Part shown: positions 42,669 to 51,125 of the stretch, piece by piece
Layout: each line of letters begins with the position of its first letter
How positions within the stretch are numbered: the first letter of the stretch is position 1
Assembly (NCBI GenBank): GCA_900544905.1
Contig: UQXF01000004.1
Coordinates: 1-58,171 of the forward strand
DNA length: 58,171 bases
Direction of reading: 5' to 3'
DNA from: an uncultured Clostridium sp.
GTDB taxonomy: Bacteria > Bacillota > Clostridia > Lachnospirales > Lachnospiraceae
Translations under genes and position numbers: made by a program
Notes under the pieces: generated by a model
What the model was told of the DNA's origin: nothing
The model's database searches: none
What the model saw: only the letters and a program-made list of their open reading frames with translations

Positions 42669-44122
42669 GCTTTGTTCCCCCTTTTGTTTAATAGGCTCAT
42701 TTTCAAATCATACAGTGGTTTGGATAAATCCACATAGACTTCCTGGGGATTCACAAGACGTCGGGATTCATCCCATAACAGATTTAATTCTTTTTCACAA
42801 AATGCCCGGATTTCCATCGTCTTTGGTGATTCATAGACGCATTGTCCTTTTTTGAAAACCGGAACAAGTATTTCTTCTATATCATAGGTTCCGCCCTTAA
42901 TGACAGAACGTTTCCATGTATCAATTGGATGGAAGATTTCCAAATCCTTTGAAGAATCATAGCTTTCCTCTGCCAATGCGATTAAATCCGCCTTTAGCTT
43001 ACCGGTCTCTTTATCTATAATGCGGAATACCGTTTTATTTCCGGGATTGGTAATCTTGGCAGGATTTTCTGAAATCTTAATCTTAGCAGTAAATTCCTCC
43101 TGTCCCTCCTTTTTAATGGCAGCCAGCTTGTATACACCGCCGAAGGCAGGACAGTCCGCAGAGGTAATCAGGTTAGTGCCGACACCCCATGATGTAATGG
43201 CGGCTCCCTGGGTTTTTAAGCTGTCAATCAGATATTCGTCCAAATCAGAGGACGCAGATATAACAGCGTCCGGAAATCCGGCTGCATCCAGCATTTTCCT
43301 TGCTTTTTTGGAAAGATAGGCAAGGTCACCGCTGTCCAAACGGATGCCGAATTTCCTGGAGTGGATTCCCTTTTTGCGCATTTCCTCGAATACTTTAATG
43401 GCATTTGGCACACCGGATTTTAATGTGTCGTAGGTGTCCACAAGTAAAATACAGGCGTCCGGGTACATATCCGCATAGGTTTTAAAGGCGGTGTATTCGT
43501 CCGGGAAACTCATTATCCAGCTGTGGGCATGGGTTCCCAGTACCGGAATATCAAAAATCTGTCCGCACAGCACATTGGAGGTTCCGATACAGCCGCCAAT
43601 GACGGCTGCCCTGGCGCCGAGAGTTCCGGCATCCGGACCCTGGGCACGTCTCAACCCAAATTCCATAATTCCGTCACCCTTAGCTGCGTAGCAGACACGG
43701 GATGCCTTAGTTGCAATCAAACTCTGATGGTTCAATATATTAAGGATTGCAGTTTCCACCAATTGGGCTTCCATAATCGGAGCAACTACTTTAACCAAAG
43801 GTTCCTGTGGAAATACAATGCTTCCCTCCGGAATTGCATAGATATCGCCGGTAAAATGAAAACCGGCTAAATATTCTAAAAAATCTTCACTAAAGATTCC
43901 CAGCCCTCTTAAGTAGTCTATGTCATCATAAGAAAATGACAGGTTCTTCACGTAGTCTATAATCTGCTCAAGGCCTGCTGTTATTGCGTAGCCATTGCCG
44001 GACGGATTCTTGCGGTAAAATGCATCAAACACAACCGTGTCTTTGCTGTTCTCGTTAAAATATCCCTGCATCATGGTAAGCTCATAAAGGTCCGTGAGCA
44101 ATGTAAGATTCTGATAAGCCAT
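42665..44122 (-). CDS. pncB: nicotinate phosphoribosyltransferase
   Basis: This 485-residue enzyme turns nicotinate and PRPP into NaMN for NAD salvage. Family marks are LLTDLYELTMMQGYF at the start, EFGLRRAQGPDA, GTHAHSWIMSFPDE with the phosphorylated-type His, and IRLDSGDLAYLSK. The length agrees with the Firmicute type. A GGAGGC motif precedes the ATG. A perfect 13-base inverted repeat overlaps its promoter, suggesting repression in response to NAD precursors. Confidence 0.96.
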   Translation of the reverse strand: MAYQNLTLLTDLYELTMMQGYFNENSKDTVVFDAFYRKNPSGNGYAITAGLEQIIDYVKNLSFSYDDIDYLRGLGIFSEDFLEYLAGFHFTGDIYAIPEGSIVFPQEPLVKVVAPIMEAQLVETAILNILNHQSLIATKASRVCYAAKGDGIMEFGLRRAQGPDAGTLGARAAVIGGCIGTSNVLCGQIFDIPVLGTHAHSWIMSFPDEYTAFKTYADMYPDACILLVDTYDTLKSGVPNAIKVFEEMRKKGIHSRKFGIRLDSGDLAYLSKKARKMLDAAGFPDAVISASSDLDEYLIDSLKTQGAAITSWGVGTNLITSADCPAFGGVYKLAAIKKEGQEEFTAKIKISENPAKITNPGNKTVFRIIDKETGKLKADLIALAEESYDSSKDLEIFHPIDTWKRSVIKGGTYDIEEILVPVFKKGQCVYESPKTMEIRAFCEKELNLLWDESRRLVNPQEVYVDLSKPLYDLKMSLLNKRGNKA

Positions 44123-44152
44123 GGAATGCCTCCTTGCAATATATTCCTAACT

Positions 44153-44190
44153 AGTTTATCACATTTAAAAATGATAGTAAATGTGATAAA
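44153..44190 (-). promoter_or_regulatory. pncB promoter embedded in a perfect inverted repeat
   Basis: TTTATCACATTTA (44155-44167) and TAAATGTGATAAA (44178-44190) are exact 13-base inverted repeats spaced by 10 bases. On the minus strand TTTACT (44176-44181) and TAAACT (44153-44158), 17 bases apart, form the promoter, so each arm covers one box. Confidence 0.65.
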
Positions 44191-44245
44191 TCTTAAAATT
44201 TGCTTAAGCATTGCTATAAATATATCGGTATCCATATTTAAAAAC

Positions 44246-44280
44246 AACAAAATAGAACTGAGGTATTTTCCCCAGTTCCA
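44246..44280 (-). terminator. terminator of the acyl-CoA synthetase-like gene
   Basis: On the minus strand GAACTGGGG and CCTCAGTTC form a 9-base stem with one wobble around a 6-base loop, followed by TATTTTGTTGTTTTT. Confidence 0.75.
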
Positions 44281-44306
44281 TCTCATTATATGTATCCATT
44301 GTTTCA

Positions 44307-45941
44307 TTAACCGTGGTTTTGTGCGTCCACAACGCTTCCTCCGGCATACATTTCCCGAAGCTTTGGTTTCTCAATCTTACCGGTTGGATTACGGGGAATG
44401 TCGGCAAAAATAATCTTCCGTGGTCTTTTATAGCGTGGAAGCTGCTGGCAGAGTGCGTTGATATCCTCCTCAGTCAGAATCTGGTTCTCCTTTACTTCGA
44501 TAATGGCACATGTGATTTCCCCAAGACGCTTGTCCGGTAATCCGATAACTGCCACATCATGCACAGCACCGTGGGTGCGGATAAAATCTTCTATCTGTAC
44601 CGGATAAATGTTTTCTCCACCGCTGATAATAACATCCTTTTTGCGGTCTACCAGGAAAATGAAGCCGTCTTCGTCCTCCTGTGCCATGTCGCCGGTAAAG
44701 AGCCATCCATCCTTTAATACCTCGTCCGTTGCCTTTTTATCATGATAATAACAGGTCATAACGCCGGGACCCTTGACACATAGCTCTCCGACTTCTCCCT
44801 TTGGTACGGTATTGACGTTTTCATCTACAATTTTGACTTCCCATCCGAAACCGGCTTTTCCGATTGCGCCAACCTTGTGAATGTTATCTACCCCAAGATG
44901 AACGCAGCCAGGTCCGATGGATTCGCTTAAACCATAGTTGGTATCATATTGATGATTTGGGAAATATTCCTTCCATTTCTTAATCAGGCTCGGTGGAACA
45001 GGCTGGGCGCCAATATGCATCAACCGCCACTGGGATAATTCATAATCCTCCAGCTTAACACGTCCGCTTTCCACCGCCTCTAAAATATCCTGTGCCCAAG
45101 GGACTAACAGCCATACGATGGTACATTTTTCCCTGGAAACGGCATCTAATATATATTCCGGCTTGGTTCCCTTTAAGAGAACTGCCTTGCTGCCGGATAA
45201 AAGGCTTCCGAACCAGTGCATTTTTGCCCCGGTGTGGTAAAGCGGCGGTATGCACAAAAAGACATCGTCCTTTGTCTGCCCATGATGGTTTTGTTCAACC
45301 CGGCAGGAATGCATCAGGCTTTCGTGGTTGTGAAGGATTGCCTTTGGAAAGCCTGTAGTTCCGGAAGAGAAATAAATGGCGGCATCATCCTCATCTGTCA
45401 GCTTGATATCCGGTGAAAGAGAGGAGCAGTTGACCGTCATGGAAGTATAATCCTCCGCAAAGGTCGGGCAGTTGTCCCCAACGTAAAAGAGAAGGCGGTT
45501 TTTGCTGATATGGTCAGCAATTTCTTCCACACGTCCAATAAATTCCGGTCCAAATACAAGAATATCCACATCTGCCAATTTTACACAATATTCAATCTCA
45601 TCCGGTGCGTAACGGAAATTAAGGGGTACGGCTAATGCGCCGGTCTTTAAAATTCCAAAATAGATGGGCAGCCATTCTAAGCAGTTCATCAAGAGAATGG
45701 CAACCTTATCCCCCTTTTTGATGCCTCGGCTGATAAGCAGATTTGCAAAACGGTTTGCCTTTTCATTCATGACATGCCAGGTGATTTCCCTGCGGTAGTG
45801 AGTGGTAGGATTTGGCTCCATCAGCTCATATTCCTTCCAGGTAACACGGCGGACTTCCTTTACCTCCGGGTTAATTTCTACTAAACAGATATCATCAGGA
45901 TATTCCCTGACGTTACGCTCTAAAATTTCGGTAATCGGCAT
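44307..45941 (-). CDS. AMP-forming acyl-CoA synthetase-like enzyme (ANL superfamily)
   Basis: This 544-residue protein is a class I adenylate-forming enzyme. The P-loop-like YFSSGTTGFPKAIL, the A5 region NYGLSESIGPG, the A7 region LFTGDMAQEDEDGFIFLVDRKKDVI and the C-terminal catalytic Lys motif NPTGKIEKPKL are all present. It likely activates a carboxylic acid to its CoA thioester. It resembles fatty-acid, crotonobetaine and bile-acid CoA ligases, and the acid cannot be fixed by eye. A GGAGAGGG motif precedes the ATG. It is monocistronic, divergent from relQ. Confidence 0.88.
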   Translation of the reverse strand: MPITEILERNVREYPDDICLVEINPEVKEVRRVTWKEYELMEPNPTTHYRREITWHVMNEKANRFANLLISRGIKKGDKVAILLMNCLEWLPIYFGILKTGALAVPLNFRYAPDEIEYCVKLADVDILVFGPEFIGRVEEIADHISKNRLLFYVGDNCPTFAEDYTSMTVNCSSLSPDIKLTDEDDAAIYFSSGTTGFPKAILHNHESLMHSCRVEQNHHGQTKDDVFLCIPPLYHTGAKMHWFGSLLSGSKAVLLKGTKPEYILDAVSREKCTIVWLLVPWAQDILEAVESGRVKLEDYELSQWRLMHIGAQPVPPSLIKKWKEYFPNHQYDTNYGLSESIGPGCVHLGVDNIHKVGAIGKAGFGWEVKIVDENVNTVPKGEVGELCVKGPGVMTCYYHDKKATDEVLKDGWLFTGDMAQEDEDGFIFLVDRKKDVIISGGENIYPVQIEDFIRTHGAVHDVAVIGLPDKRLGEITCAIIEVKENQILTEEDINALCQQLPRYKRPRKIIFADIPRNPTGKIEKPKLREMYAGGSVVDAQNHG

Positions 45942-46078
45942 AATTCCCTCTCCTTTGTGGTTCTTTTTAAATTTAAAGCTTTAACGCTTTTACCAATTAA
46001 AGTAAATTGTATAAAATATAGGGGGAAAAGTCAAGTAGACAAGAGTTTCGATTTGTTCATAGTTTTTTAATATTAATG

Positions 46079-46087
46079 TGGTATAAT
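46079..46087 (+). promoter_or_regulatory. extended -10 promoter of relQ
   Basis: TG at 46079-46080, one base, then a perfect TATAAT (46082-46087) form an extended -10 element. No good -35 box lies at 16-18 bases. The start codon is 110 bases downstream. Confidence 0.55.
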
Positions 46088-46196
46088 CTAAGCACATAAG
46101 CATTGGTGAGAGTATAAGAATATTTAATAAGCTTATTACATTGGATTTATAGAGAGAAGAACATTTTGAATAGATGGAACATACGAGGTGAAGATA

Positions 46197-46937
46197 ATGC
46201 AACAGGATAAAATAATGCTCCCAAGTCTGAGGGAGAAGGAAACGGAACTGCCGACAATAGATGGAGATTTAGTAGAGGAATTAAAGCTCGTAATGCAGCA
46301 GTCCCAGCCATTTCAGGAAATGTTGATGATGTACAGCTGTGCAATCAGGGAGGTCCGGACAAAGGCAGAGGTTCTGAATGATGAAATGTCTGTCCGATAT
46401 CACAGAAACCCTATCAGCAGCATTTCCTCCAGGGTGAAATCTCCGGAAAGTATTACCCAGAAGCTGTATAAAAAGGGACTTCCGTTTACAGTGGAGGCCA
46501 TAATGACAAATCTGTCGGATGTGGCAGGTGTCCGGATTATCTGTGAGTTTATTGACGATATTTATACCATAGCGGCTATGCTTGCCATGCAGGATGATTT
46601 AAAGCTTGTCAAGATTAAGGATTATATCAAATATCCAAAACCCAATGGTTACCGCAGCTATCATATGATAGTGGAGATTCCGGTGTTCTTTTCCAAGGGG
46701 AAGACGCCTATGCGTGTGGAGATTCAAATCCGGACCATTGCCATGGATTTCTGGGCGAGTCTTGACCATGAGCTGAAGTATAAGAAAAATATTGACCCCA
46801 AGGATGAGGAAATGATAGCGGATGAGCTGCTTTCCTGTGCTGACCGCATTGCGGAGACCGATATGATTATGCAGCAAATCCGCATGAAATTAGATTCAGT
46901 AGAGGAGAGTAAGGCAAAATCCGAAATAGTAATCTGA
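46197..46937 (+). CDS. relQ: small alarmone synthetase (RelQ-type GTP pyrophosphokinase)
   Basis: This 246-residue protein has only the synthetase domain of RelA/SpoT. Seen are SSRVKSPESITQKLYKKG, the G-loop-like DVAGVRIICEFIDDIY, NGYRSYHMIV and EIQIRTIAMDFWASLDHELKYK. It makes ppGpp or pppGpp from ATP and GDP/GTP without ribosome control. A C-terminal helix provides tetramer contacts in RelQ. The ATG at 46197 follows GAGGTG at 6 bases; a GTG at 46188 lies within that site. Its stop is 6 bases from the convergent cardiolipin synthase stop. Confidence 0.92.
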   Translation: MQQDKIMLPSLREKETELPTIDGDLVEELKLVMQQSQPFQEMLMMYSCAIREVRTKAEVLNDEMSVRYHRNPISSISSRVKSPESITQKLYKKGLPFTVEAIMTNLSDVAGVRIICEFIDDIYTIAAMLAMQDDLKLVKIKDYIKYPKPNGYRSYHMIVEIPVFFSKGKTPMRVEIQIRTIAMDFWASLDHELKYKKNIDPKDEEMIADELLSCADRIAETDMIMQQIRMKLDSVEESKAKSEIVI

Positions 46938-46943
46938 TAATTC

Positions 46944-48524
46944 CTAGAGCAAAGGCGCATAGAGCCGGAGGAGGCTGAGCCACAGCCGGTATGGCTTGTT
47001 CATTTGCAGGCAGGATTCATAGGTCATCTCCTCTGAGACGGATATGGTTTCTAAAATATCCTCTTTGATGGCATTTATCTCCTCACAGTGATAGAGGAAT
47101 GCGGCACACTCAAAATGCAGATAGAGACTTCGGAAATCCAGATTGATTGAGCCCACAATGGCATAATTGTCGTCTACTATCATTGTTTTGGAATGGATAA
47201 AGCCAGGCAGATATTCATATATTTTAACGCCCGCCTTCGTCAGAGGCTCATAAAAGGAACGGGTCATCATGAATACGGTTTTCTTGTCCGGCACCCGGGG
47301 TGTGACAATGCGTACATCAATACCGCTCTGGGCGGCAAGAACCAGAGCCGTAATCATTTCGTTGTCTACAATCAGATACGGAGTGGTGATGTAGACATAT
47401 CTGGTGGCACGGTGAATCATATTCAGATATACATTTTCTGCTACAACCTCAGAGAATAACGGATTATCTGCATATGGCTGGACAAAACCGTCTGTATTTT
47501 TTTTGCAGTCCTGTGGAAAATCAGTAGGCTTTACATGATATTTTTCATAGTCCACAGGCTGTCCGGTGACATGCTGCCAGAGCTGCAGGAACATGACGGA
47601 AAAACTCCAGGTAGCCTCGCCCTTTAGCATGATGCCGGAATCCTTCCAGTAGCCATGGAGCTTTTGCCGCTGGTTGATATATTCATCCGCCAGATTGATA
47701 CCGCCGGTAAAGGAGGTATGGCCGTCAATGACGGTGATTTTTCTGTGGTCACGATTGTTGAGCCGAAGGGAAAGCGTGGGATTAAACGGGTTAAAGCAGT
47801 AGCAGTCAATGCCATACTCCCGGAGCTCTTCATAGTAGTTGGCGGGTAAGGTGCGGACGCTGCCCATATCATCATAAATAATTTTTACATCTACGCCATT
47901 TCTTGCCTTCTTTTTCAAAACGTCTAAAACGCTGTTCCAGAAAATACCGTCATGAATAATAAAATATTCCATAAAAATAAAATGCTCTGCTTTTTCAAGC
48001 TCCTCTAACAGGCGGATATACAGAGCCTCCCCGGTGGGAAAATATTCTGTGGATGTATTTTTATATACCGGATATTTTGCCAGATTATGGATATAGGCTG
48101 CCTGTGGAACTGCGTGTTTGCTGATTTGCTGGATTTCATCAAGAACGGTAGTGTCCTGAACCAGATGTGTTTTTGATTCCTCCACCGCCTGACGAATGCT
48201 TTGCCGGAATTTATGTCTGGTATTATTCACGGAGAGCAGAAGATAAAACAGTCCGCCAAAGATAGGAATCAGCAGTATGGTAACGCTCCAGGCGAGCTTG
48301 TAAGCTGGATTGATAGGGCGGTTGATGATATATAACACCACCAGAATACTGATAATCGTCAGCACAAGCTGAATATGAAAATATTGCTCTTTGAGCTGGA
48401 TATAGGCAAATACAAGAAAACTGACCTGTAAAAGCATGAGCACAACTACCCATACCAGTTTATCCATAAACATGGTATAGTCGCCCCGTTTTCGTTCTTT
48501 GTCAATGACATTCTGTCTGCTCAT
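46944..48524 (-). CDS. cls: cardiolipin synthase (phospholipase D family)
   Basis: This 526-residue membrane protein has two N-terminal transmembrane helices and an Nuc-type linker, then two HKD motifs: DHRKITVIDGHTSFTGG and IHSKTMIVDDNYAIVGSIN. It joins two phosphatidylglycerols to cardiolipin. The ATG at 48524 has AGGAGG 9 bases upstream; the longer frame to 48617 starts within the methyltransferase gene and is rejected. It is probably read from the methyltransferase promoter or an unseen one. Confidence 0.93.
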   Translation of the reverse strand: MSRQNVIDKERKRGDYTMFMDKLVWVVVLMLLQVSFLVFAYIQLKEQYFHIQLVLTIISILVVLYIINRPINPAYKLAWSVTILLIPIFGGLFYLLLSVNNTRHKFRQSIRQAVEESKTHLVQDTTVLDEIQQISKHAVPQAAYIHNLAKYPVYKNTSTEYFPTGEALYIRLLEELEKAEHFIFMEYFIIHDGIFWNSVLDVLKKKARNGVDVKIIYDDMGSVRTLPANYYEELREYGIDCYCFNPFNPTLSLRLNNRDHRKITVIDGHTSFTGGINLADEYINQRQKLHGYWKDSGIMLKGEATWSFSVMFLQLWQHVTGQPVDYEKYHVKPTDFPQDCKKNTDGFVQPYADNPLFSEVVAENVYLNMIHRATRYVYITTPYLIVDNEMITALVLAAQSGIDVRIVTPRVPDKKTVFMMTRSFYEPLTKAGVKIYEYLPGFIHSKTMIVDDNYAIVGSINLDFRSLYLHFECAAFLYHCEEINAIKEDILETISVSEEMTYESCLQMNKPYRLWLSLLRLYAPLL

Positions 48525-48591
48525 GCCAGTAGTCCTCCTGTTGTATAATAGTATAAGCTTTTGTATTGTAAATATTATATTGTGGGCAGGT

Positions 48592-49452
48592 TTATTTTTC
48601 CCATCTTCCCGCTGCACCGCAGGGCAGAATCAGTCCGTTATCGGAGACCGGAAGACCGATTTCATCCGAAATTACATTTCCGCCGTGCCTGGTTACCACC
48701 TCCGTGGAAATCAGATAGCTTAATACTGCCGGTGCCAGCCCTGTGGTATAGGAGTTAACAAGAAAAAACAATGGCTTATCGCTTAGTAACTGCTGGCAGA
48801 GTGCAATAAACGGATGAATTTTTTCTTCAATTTTCCAGATTTCTCCCTTTGGTCCCCTGCCATAGGAAGGCGGGTCCATAATAATGGCATCATAGTGGTT
48901 GCCCCGGCGGATTTCCCGCTCTACAAATTTTACACAGTCATCTACAATCCAGCGGATTGGTGCGTCTGAGAGTCCGGATGCCTGGGCATTTTCCTTTGCC
49001 CAGGTCACCATACCCTTTGAGGCATCCACATGGGTGACGCTGGCTCCGGCTTTGGCAGCTGCGCAGGTGGCGCCTCCTGTATAGGCAAACAGGTTTAACA
49101 CCTTGATTGGACGGTTGGCGTTTCGGATTAACTCAGAAAACCAGTCCCAGTTGGCTGCCTGTTCCGGGAATAATCCGGTATGCTTGAAGCTAAAGGGCTT
49201 TAAATGAAAGGTCAAATCCCTGTAATGAATAGACCACTGCTCTGGCAAATCGAAAAATTCCCATTCGCCGCCGCCCTTTTTGCTGCGGTGGTAGTGGGCA
49301 TTCAGCTTCTTCCATGCAGGATTCTTTTTCGGGGTGTTCCAGAGTACCTGCGGGTCCGGGCGGAGAAGAATATATTTTCCCCAGCGCTCTAATTTTTCTC
49401 CGTTTGATGTATCGATTACTTCATAGTCTTTCCAGTTCTCTGCTACCCACAT
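48592..49452 (-). CDS. SAM-dependent RNA methyltransferase-like protein
   Basis: This 286-residue protein resembles the RlmI/RlmK group of 23S rRNA methyltransferases. Motif I is VLNLFAYTGGATCAAAKAG, with HVDASKGMVTWAKENAQ, and the catalytic-type motif IV DAIIMDPPSYGRGPKGE. The N-terminal part lacks an obvious PUA domain, so the exact target base is open. It has its own promoter and lies 67 bases upstream of cls on the same strand. Confidence 0.87.
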   Translation of the reverse strand: MWVAENWKDYEVIDTSNGEKLERWGKYILLRPDPQVLWNTPKKNPAWKKLNAHYHRSKKGGGEWEFFDLPEQWSIHYRDLTFHLKPFSFKHTGLFPEQAANWDWFSELIRNANRPIKVLNLFAYTGGATCAAAKAGASVTHVDASKGMVTWAKENAQASGLSDAPIRWIVDDCVKFVEREIRRGNHYDAIIMDPPSYGRGPKGEIWKIEEKIHPFIALCQQLLSDKPLFFLVNSYTTGLAPAVLSYLISTEVVTRHGGNVISDEIGLPVSDNGLILPCGAAGRWEK

Positions 49453-49506
49453 ATGGTTCTCCTTATCAATTTCTTTAAATTGTATTCAGACAGTTATTCT
49501 GGCATT

Positions 49507-49535
49507 ATTATATAAAGAGGAAATGGATTCGTCAA
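49507..49535 (-). promoter_or_regulatory. promoter of the RlmI-like methyltransferase gene
   Basis: On the minus strand TTGACG (49530-49535) and TATAAT (49507-49512) are 17 bases apart, about 55 bases before the start. Confidence 0.75.
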
Positions 49536-49557
49536 ATCATTTATAAAGTTAAATAAA

Positions 49558-49586
49558 TTGCAATAGAAAGAGTATTCGTTTATAAT
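49558..49586 (+). promoter_or_regulatory. promoter of the EFR1 operon
   Basis: TTGCAA (49558-49563) and TATAAT (49581-49586) are 17 bases apart, about 65 bases before the first gene. Confidence 0.75.
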
Positions 49587-49650
49587 AAAAATTAAGACAG
49601 GCGTTTGGGAAATGTCTAAAAAATTAACAATTTGAAAGGGGAAGGCAATT

Positions 49651-49950
49651 ATGAGATACTTACCAATACTTCAGGAGTTATTTGAATCGGATACAATTAT
49701 TTTTATGATTATTGGGATAATTATTGCAGTTATTATTGCATTGCGGATGAAAAATTATAAGAAATACATAGGGGCTATCATTATATCCGCTGTAATATAT
49801 GCAATTTGTGAAGTGGTGTCTAATATACGTACTAATTTCATGTTAGAGCTTGTGCTGCTGTTTATTGGAACCGTTTCAATAGGGTGTTTAATCGGATTCA
49901 TTCTCTGTCTTTTAATCAGATTCATAAAAAATGGGAAAAGCGAGCAATGA
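49651..49950 (+). CDS. small three-helix membrane protein
   Basis: This 99-residue protein has three hydrophobic spans (about residues 15-31, 38-56 and 66-89) separated by short charged loops (MKNYKKY, SNIRTN), and ends IRFIKNGKSEQ. I recognise no family. A GAAAGGGG site precedes the ATG. It overlaps the next small gene by ATGA and is in line with the EFR1 gene, so a membrane partner for that redox protein is possible. Confidence 0.75.
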   Translation: MRYLPILQELFESDTIIFMIIGIIIAVIIALRMKNYKKYIGAIIISAVIYAICEVVSNIRTNFMLELVLLFIGTVSIGCLIGFILCLLIRFIKNGKSEQ

Positions 49951-50087
49951 TTTTATTTTTAATAGGTTCTTTGTTTTTATTTTTGATTATTGGAATAGTC
50001 ATGGCTGTTTTGTCAGGAGGAGAAAATGATAGGAATTTATTTAAGCGGAACAGGAAATACAAAGCATTGTATGGAAAAGCTTGTTAA
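49947..50087 (+). CDS. 46-residue single-span membrane peptide
   Basis: MILFLIGSLFLFLIIGIVMA is a strong transmembrane segment, followed by a basic tail (ENDRNLFKRNRKYKALYG). Its ATG overlaps the stop of the previous gene by 4 bases (ATGA), the mark of translational coupling. Its 3' part overlaps the start of the EFR1 gene by 62 bases in another frame. No family is recognised, and it could be non-coding spacer read by chance. Confidence 0.5.
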   Translation: MILFLIGSLFLFLIIGIVMAVLSGGENDRNLFKRNRKYKALYGKAC

Positions 50088-50784
50088 ATTATTGGATGAA
50101 ACGGCGGAGATTTTACCTTTAGAGGATGAGCGTGTGATTGAAGGTATACAAAGCAATGATACAATTATAATAGGGTATCCAACACAATTTTCCAATGCAC
50201 CATACATGGTAAGGGATTTTATAAAATCCAATTCCTCTCTGTGGAAAAGTAAAAAGGTATTATGCATAGCCACAATGGGTGCGTTCAGTGGTGACGGTGC
50301 GGGCTGTACTGCAAGGCTGCTGAAGCGGTATGGTGCAGTCATTCTTGGCGGCTTACATATAAAAATGCCGGATTCTGTATGCGATAGCAAGCTGTTGAAA
50401 AAATCAATTGAGGAAAATCGGGAAATTGTCAGAAAAGCAGATGATAAAATCATCCGGACAGCACAACAAATTAAGCAGGGCAAATACCCAAAGGATGGGG
50501 TGACATTTATTTCCCACATAATCGGATTATTTGGGCAGAGGCTCTGGTTTTATAAAAAGACAACCGGATATACGGATAAGTTAAAAATTGGGGACGCTTG
50601 TACCAGCTGTGGGCTTTGTGCTTCCATTTGTCCTATGGGAAATATAACGATGAAAGAGGGAAAACCGTACTCAGATAACCGGTGCACGATGTGTTACCGA
50701 TGTATCAGCAGTTGCCCGAATCAGGCGATTACACTGCTTGGTGATAAGGTTCAGGAGCAATGTAGATTTGAAAAATATGTATAA
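50026..50784 (+). CDS. EFR1-type flavodoxin-ferredoxin protein
   Basis: This 252-residue protein fuses a flavodoxin-like domain (residues 1-150, FMN phosphate loop LSGTGNTKHC) to a ferredoxin tail. The tail holds two 4Fe-4S motifs, CTSCGLCASICPMGN and CTMCYRCISSCPNQ. EFR1 proteins are electron carriers of unclear partners in Clostridia. An AGGAGG site lies 6 bases before the ATG. It closes an operon with one or two small membrane proteins. A decayed regulator gene follows on the other strand. Confidence 0.9.
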   Translation: MIGIYLSGTGNTKHCMEKLVKLLDETAEILPLEDERVIEGIQSNDTIIIGYPTQFSNAPYMVRDFIKSNSSLWKSKKVLCIATMGAFSGDGAGCTARLLKRYGAVILGGLHIKMPDSVCDSKLLKKSIEENREIVRKADDKIIRTAQQIKQGKYPKDGVTFISHIIGLFGQRLWFYKKTTGYTDKLKIGDACTSCGLCASICPMGNITMKEGKPYSDNRCTMCYRCISSCPNQAITLLGDKVQEQCRFEKYV

Positions 50785-50815
50785 ATGACCGTATTTAATA
50801 TTGTTAAAGGATATC

Positions 50816-51035
50816 TTATTGATTAAAATGACGTCGATTATCTGAAAGTCCGAGAAGATAATCAACAGAGACATCGTAATATTCAGCTGGTTTAATAGCG
50901 GACTAAACTAGTATTTTCGTTCGCTTTTTCATATCTGTGGTAAACTTCTCTTTGACAGTGAAGTATTCTGGCAATTTCAAGTTGTGTTTTATCAGTATCT
51001 GTGCATAAATCTTCGATACGATTTGGTTTATTCAT
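50816..51035 (-). pseudogene. frameshifted XRE-family regulator (copy 1)
   Basis: From ATG 51035 (with GAGGTGAT upstream) the frame reads NRIEDLCTDTDKTQLEIARI and then LHCQREVYHRYEK. It stops at a TAA after NTSLVRY. In the next frame the sequence continues AIKPAEYYDVSVDYLLGLS to a stop at 50816. Both parts align with the intact copy at 51451-51675. Counting codons between shared residues shows a two-base loss near 50895. The helix-turn-helix half is intact, so a truncated product could still be made. Confidence 0.85.
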
Positions 51036-51046
51036 AAAATCACCTC

Positions 51047-51075
51047 TTGATAATACTACCAAATAGTGGCATAAT
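51047..51075 (+). promoter_or_regulatory. promoter of partner gene 1
   Basis: TTGATA (51047-51052) and CATAAT (51070-51075) are 17 bases apart. The left operator arm fills the spacer. Confidence 0.6.
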
Positions 51076-51104
51076 GAAAATAGAAATGCTACTATTTGGT
51101 GGTA
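51054..51104. promoter_or_regulatory. paired inverted operators, module 1
   Basis: The 19-base site TACTACCAAATAGTGGCAT (51054-51072) recurs inverted at 51086-51104 with 17 of 19 matches. The spacer is 13 bases, so the centres are 32 bases (about three helical turns) apart. It lies between the divergent genes. The same geometry occurs in module 2. Confidence 0.75.
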
Positions 51105-51125
51105 CGATTTTGGGGAGGGACTTTG

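Noticed and set aside
48545..48572. TTTACA-16-TATTAT as a promoter for cls
   Set aside because: The predicted transcription start would fall inside the AGGAGG ribosome site at 48534-48539, leaving no usable leader.
46944..48617. A longer cardiolipin synthase beginning at 48617
   Set aside because: The first 31 residues overlap the methyltransferase gene and precede a strong AGGAGG-ATG at 48524.
50825..50860. GATTATCT/AGATAATC inverted repeat as a terminator for the EFR1 gene
   Set aside because: It lies inside the decayed XRE coding sequence, has no T run and seems to come from the codons for DYL and SDN.
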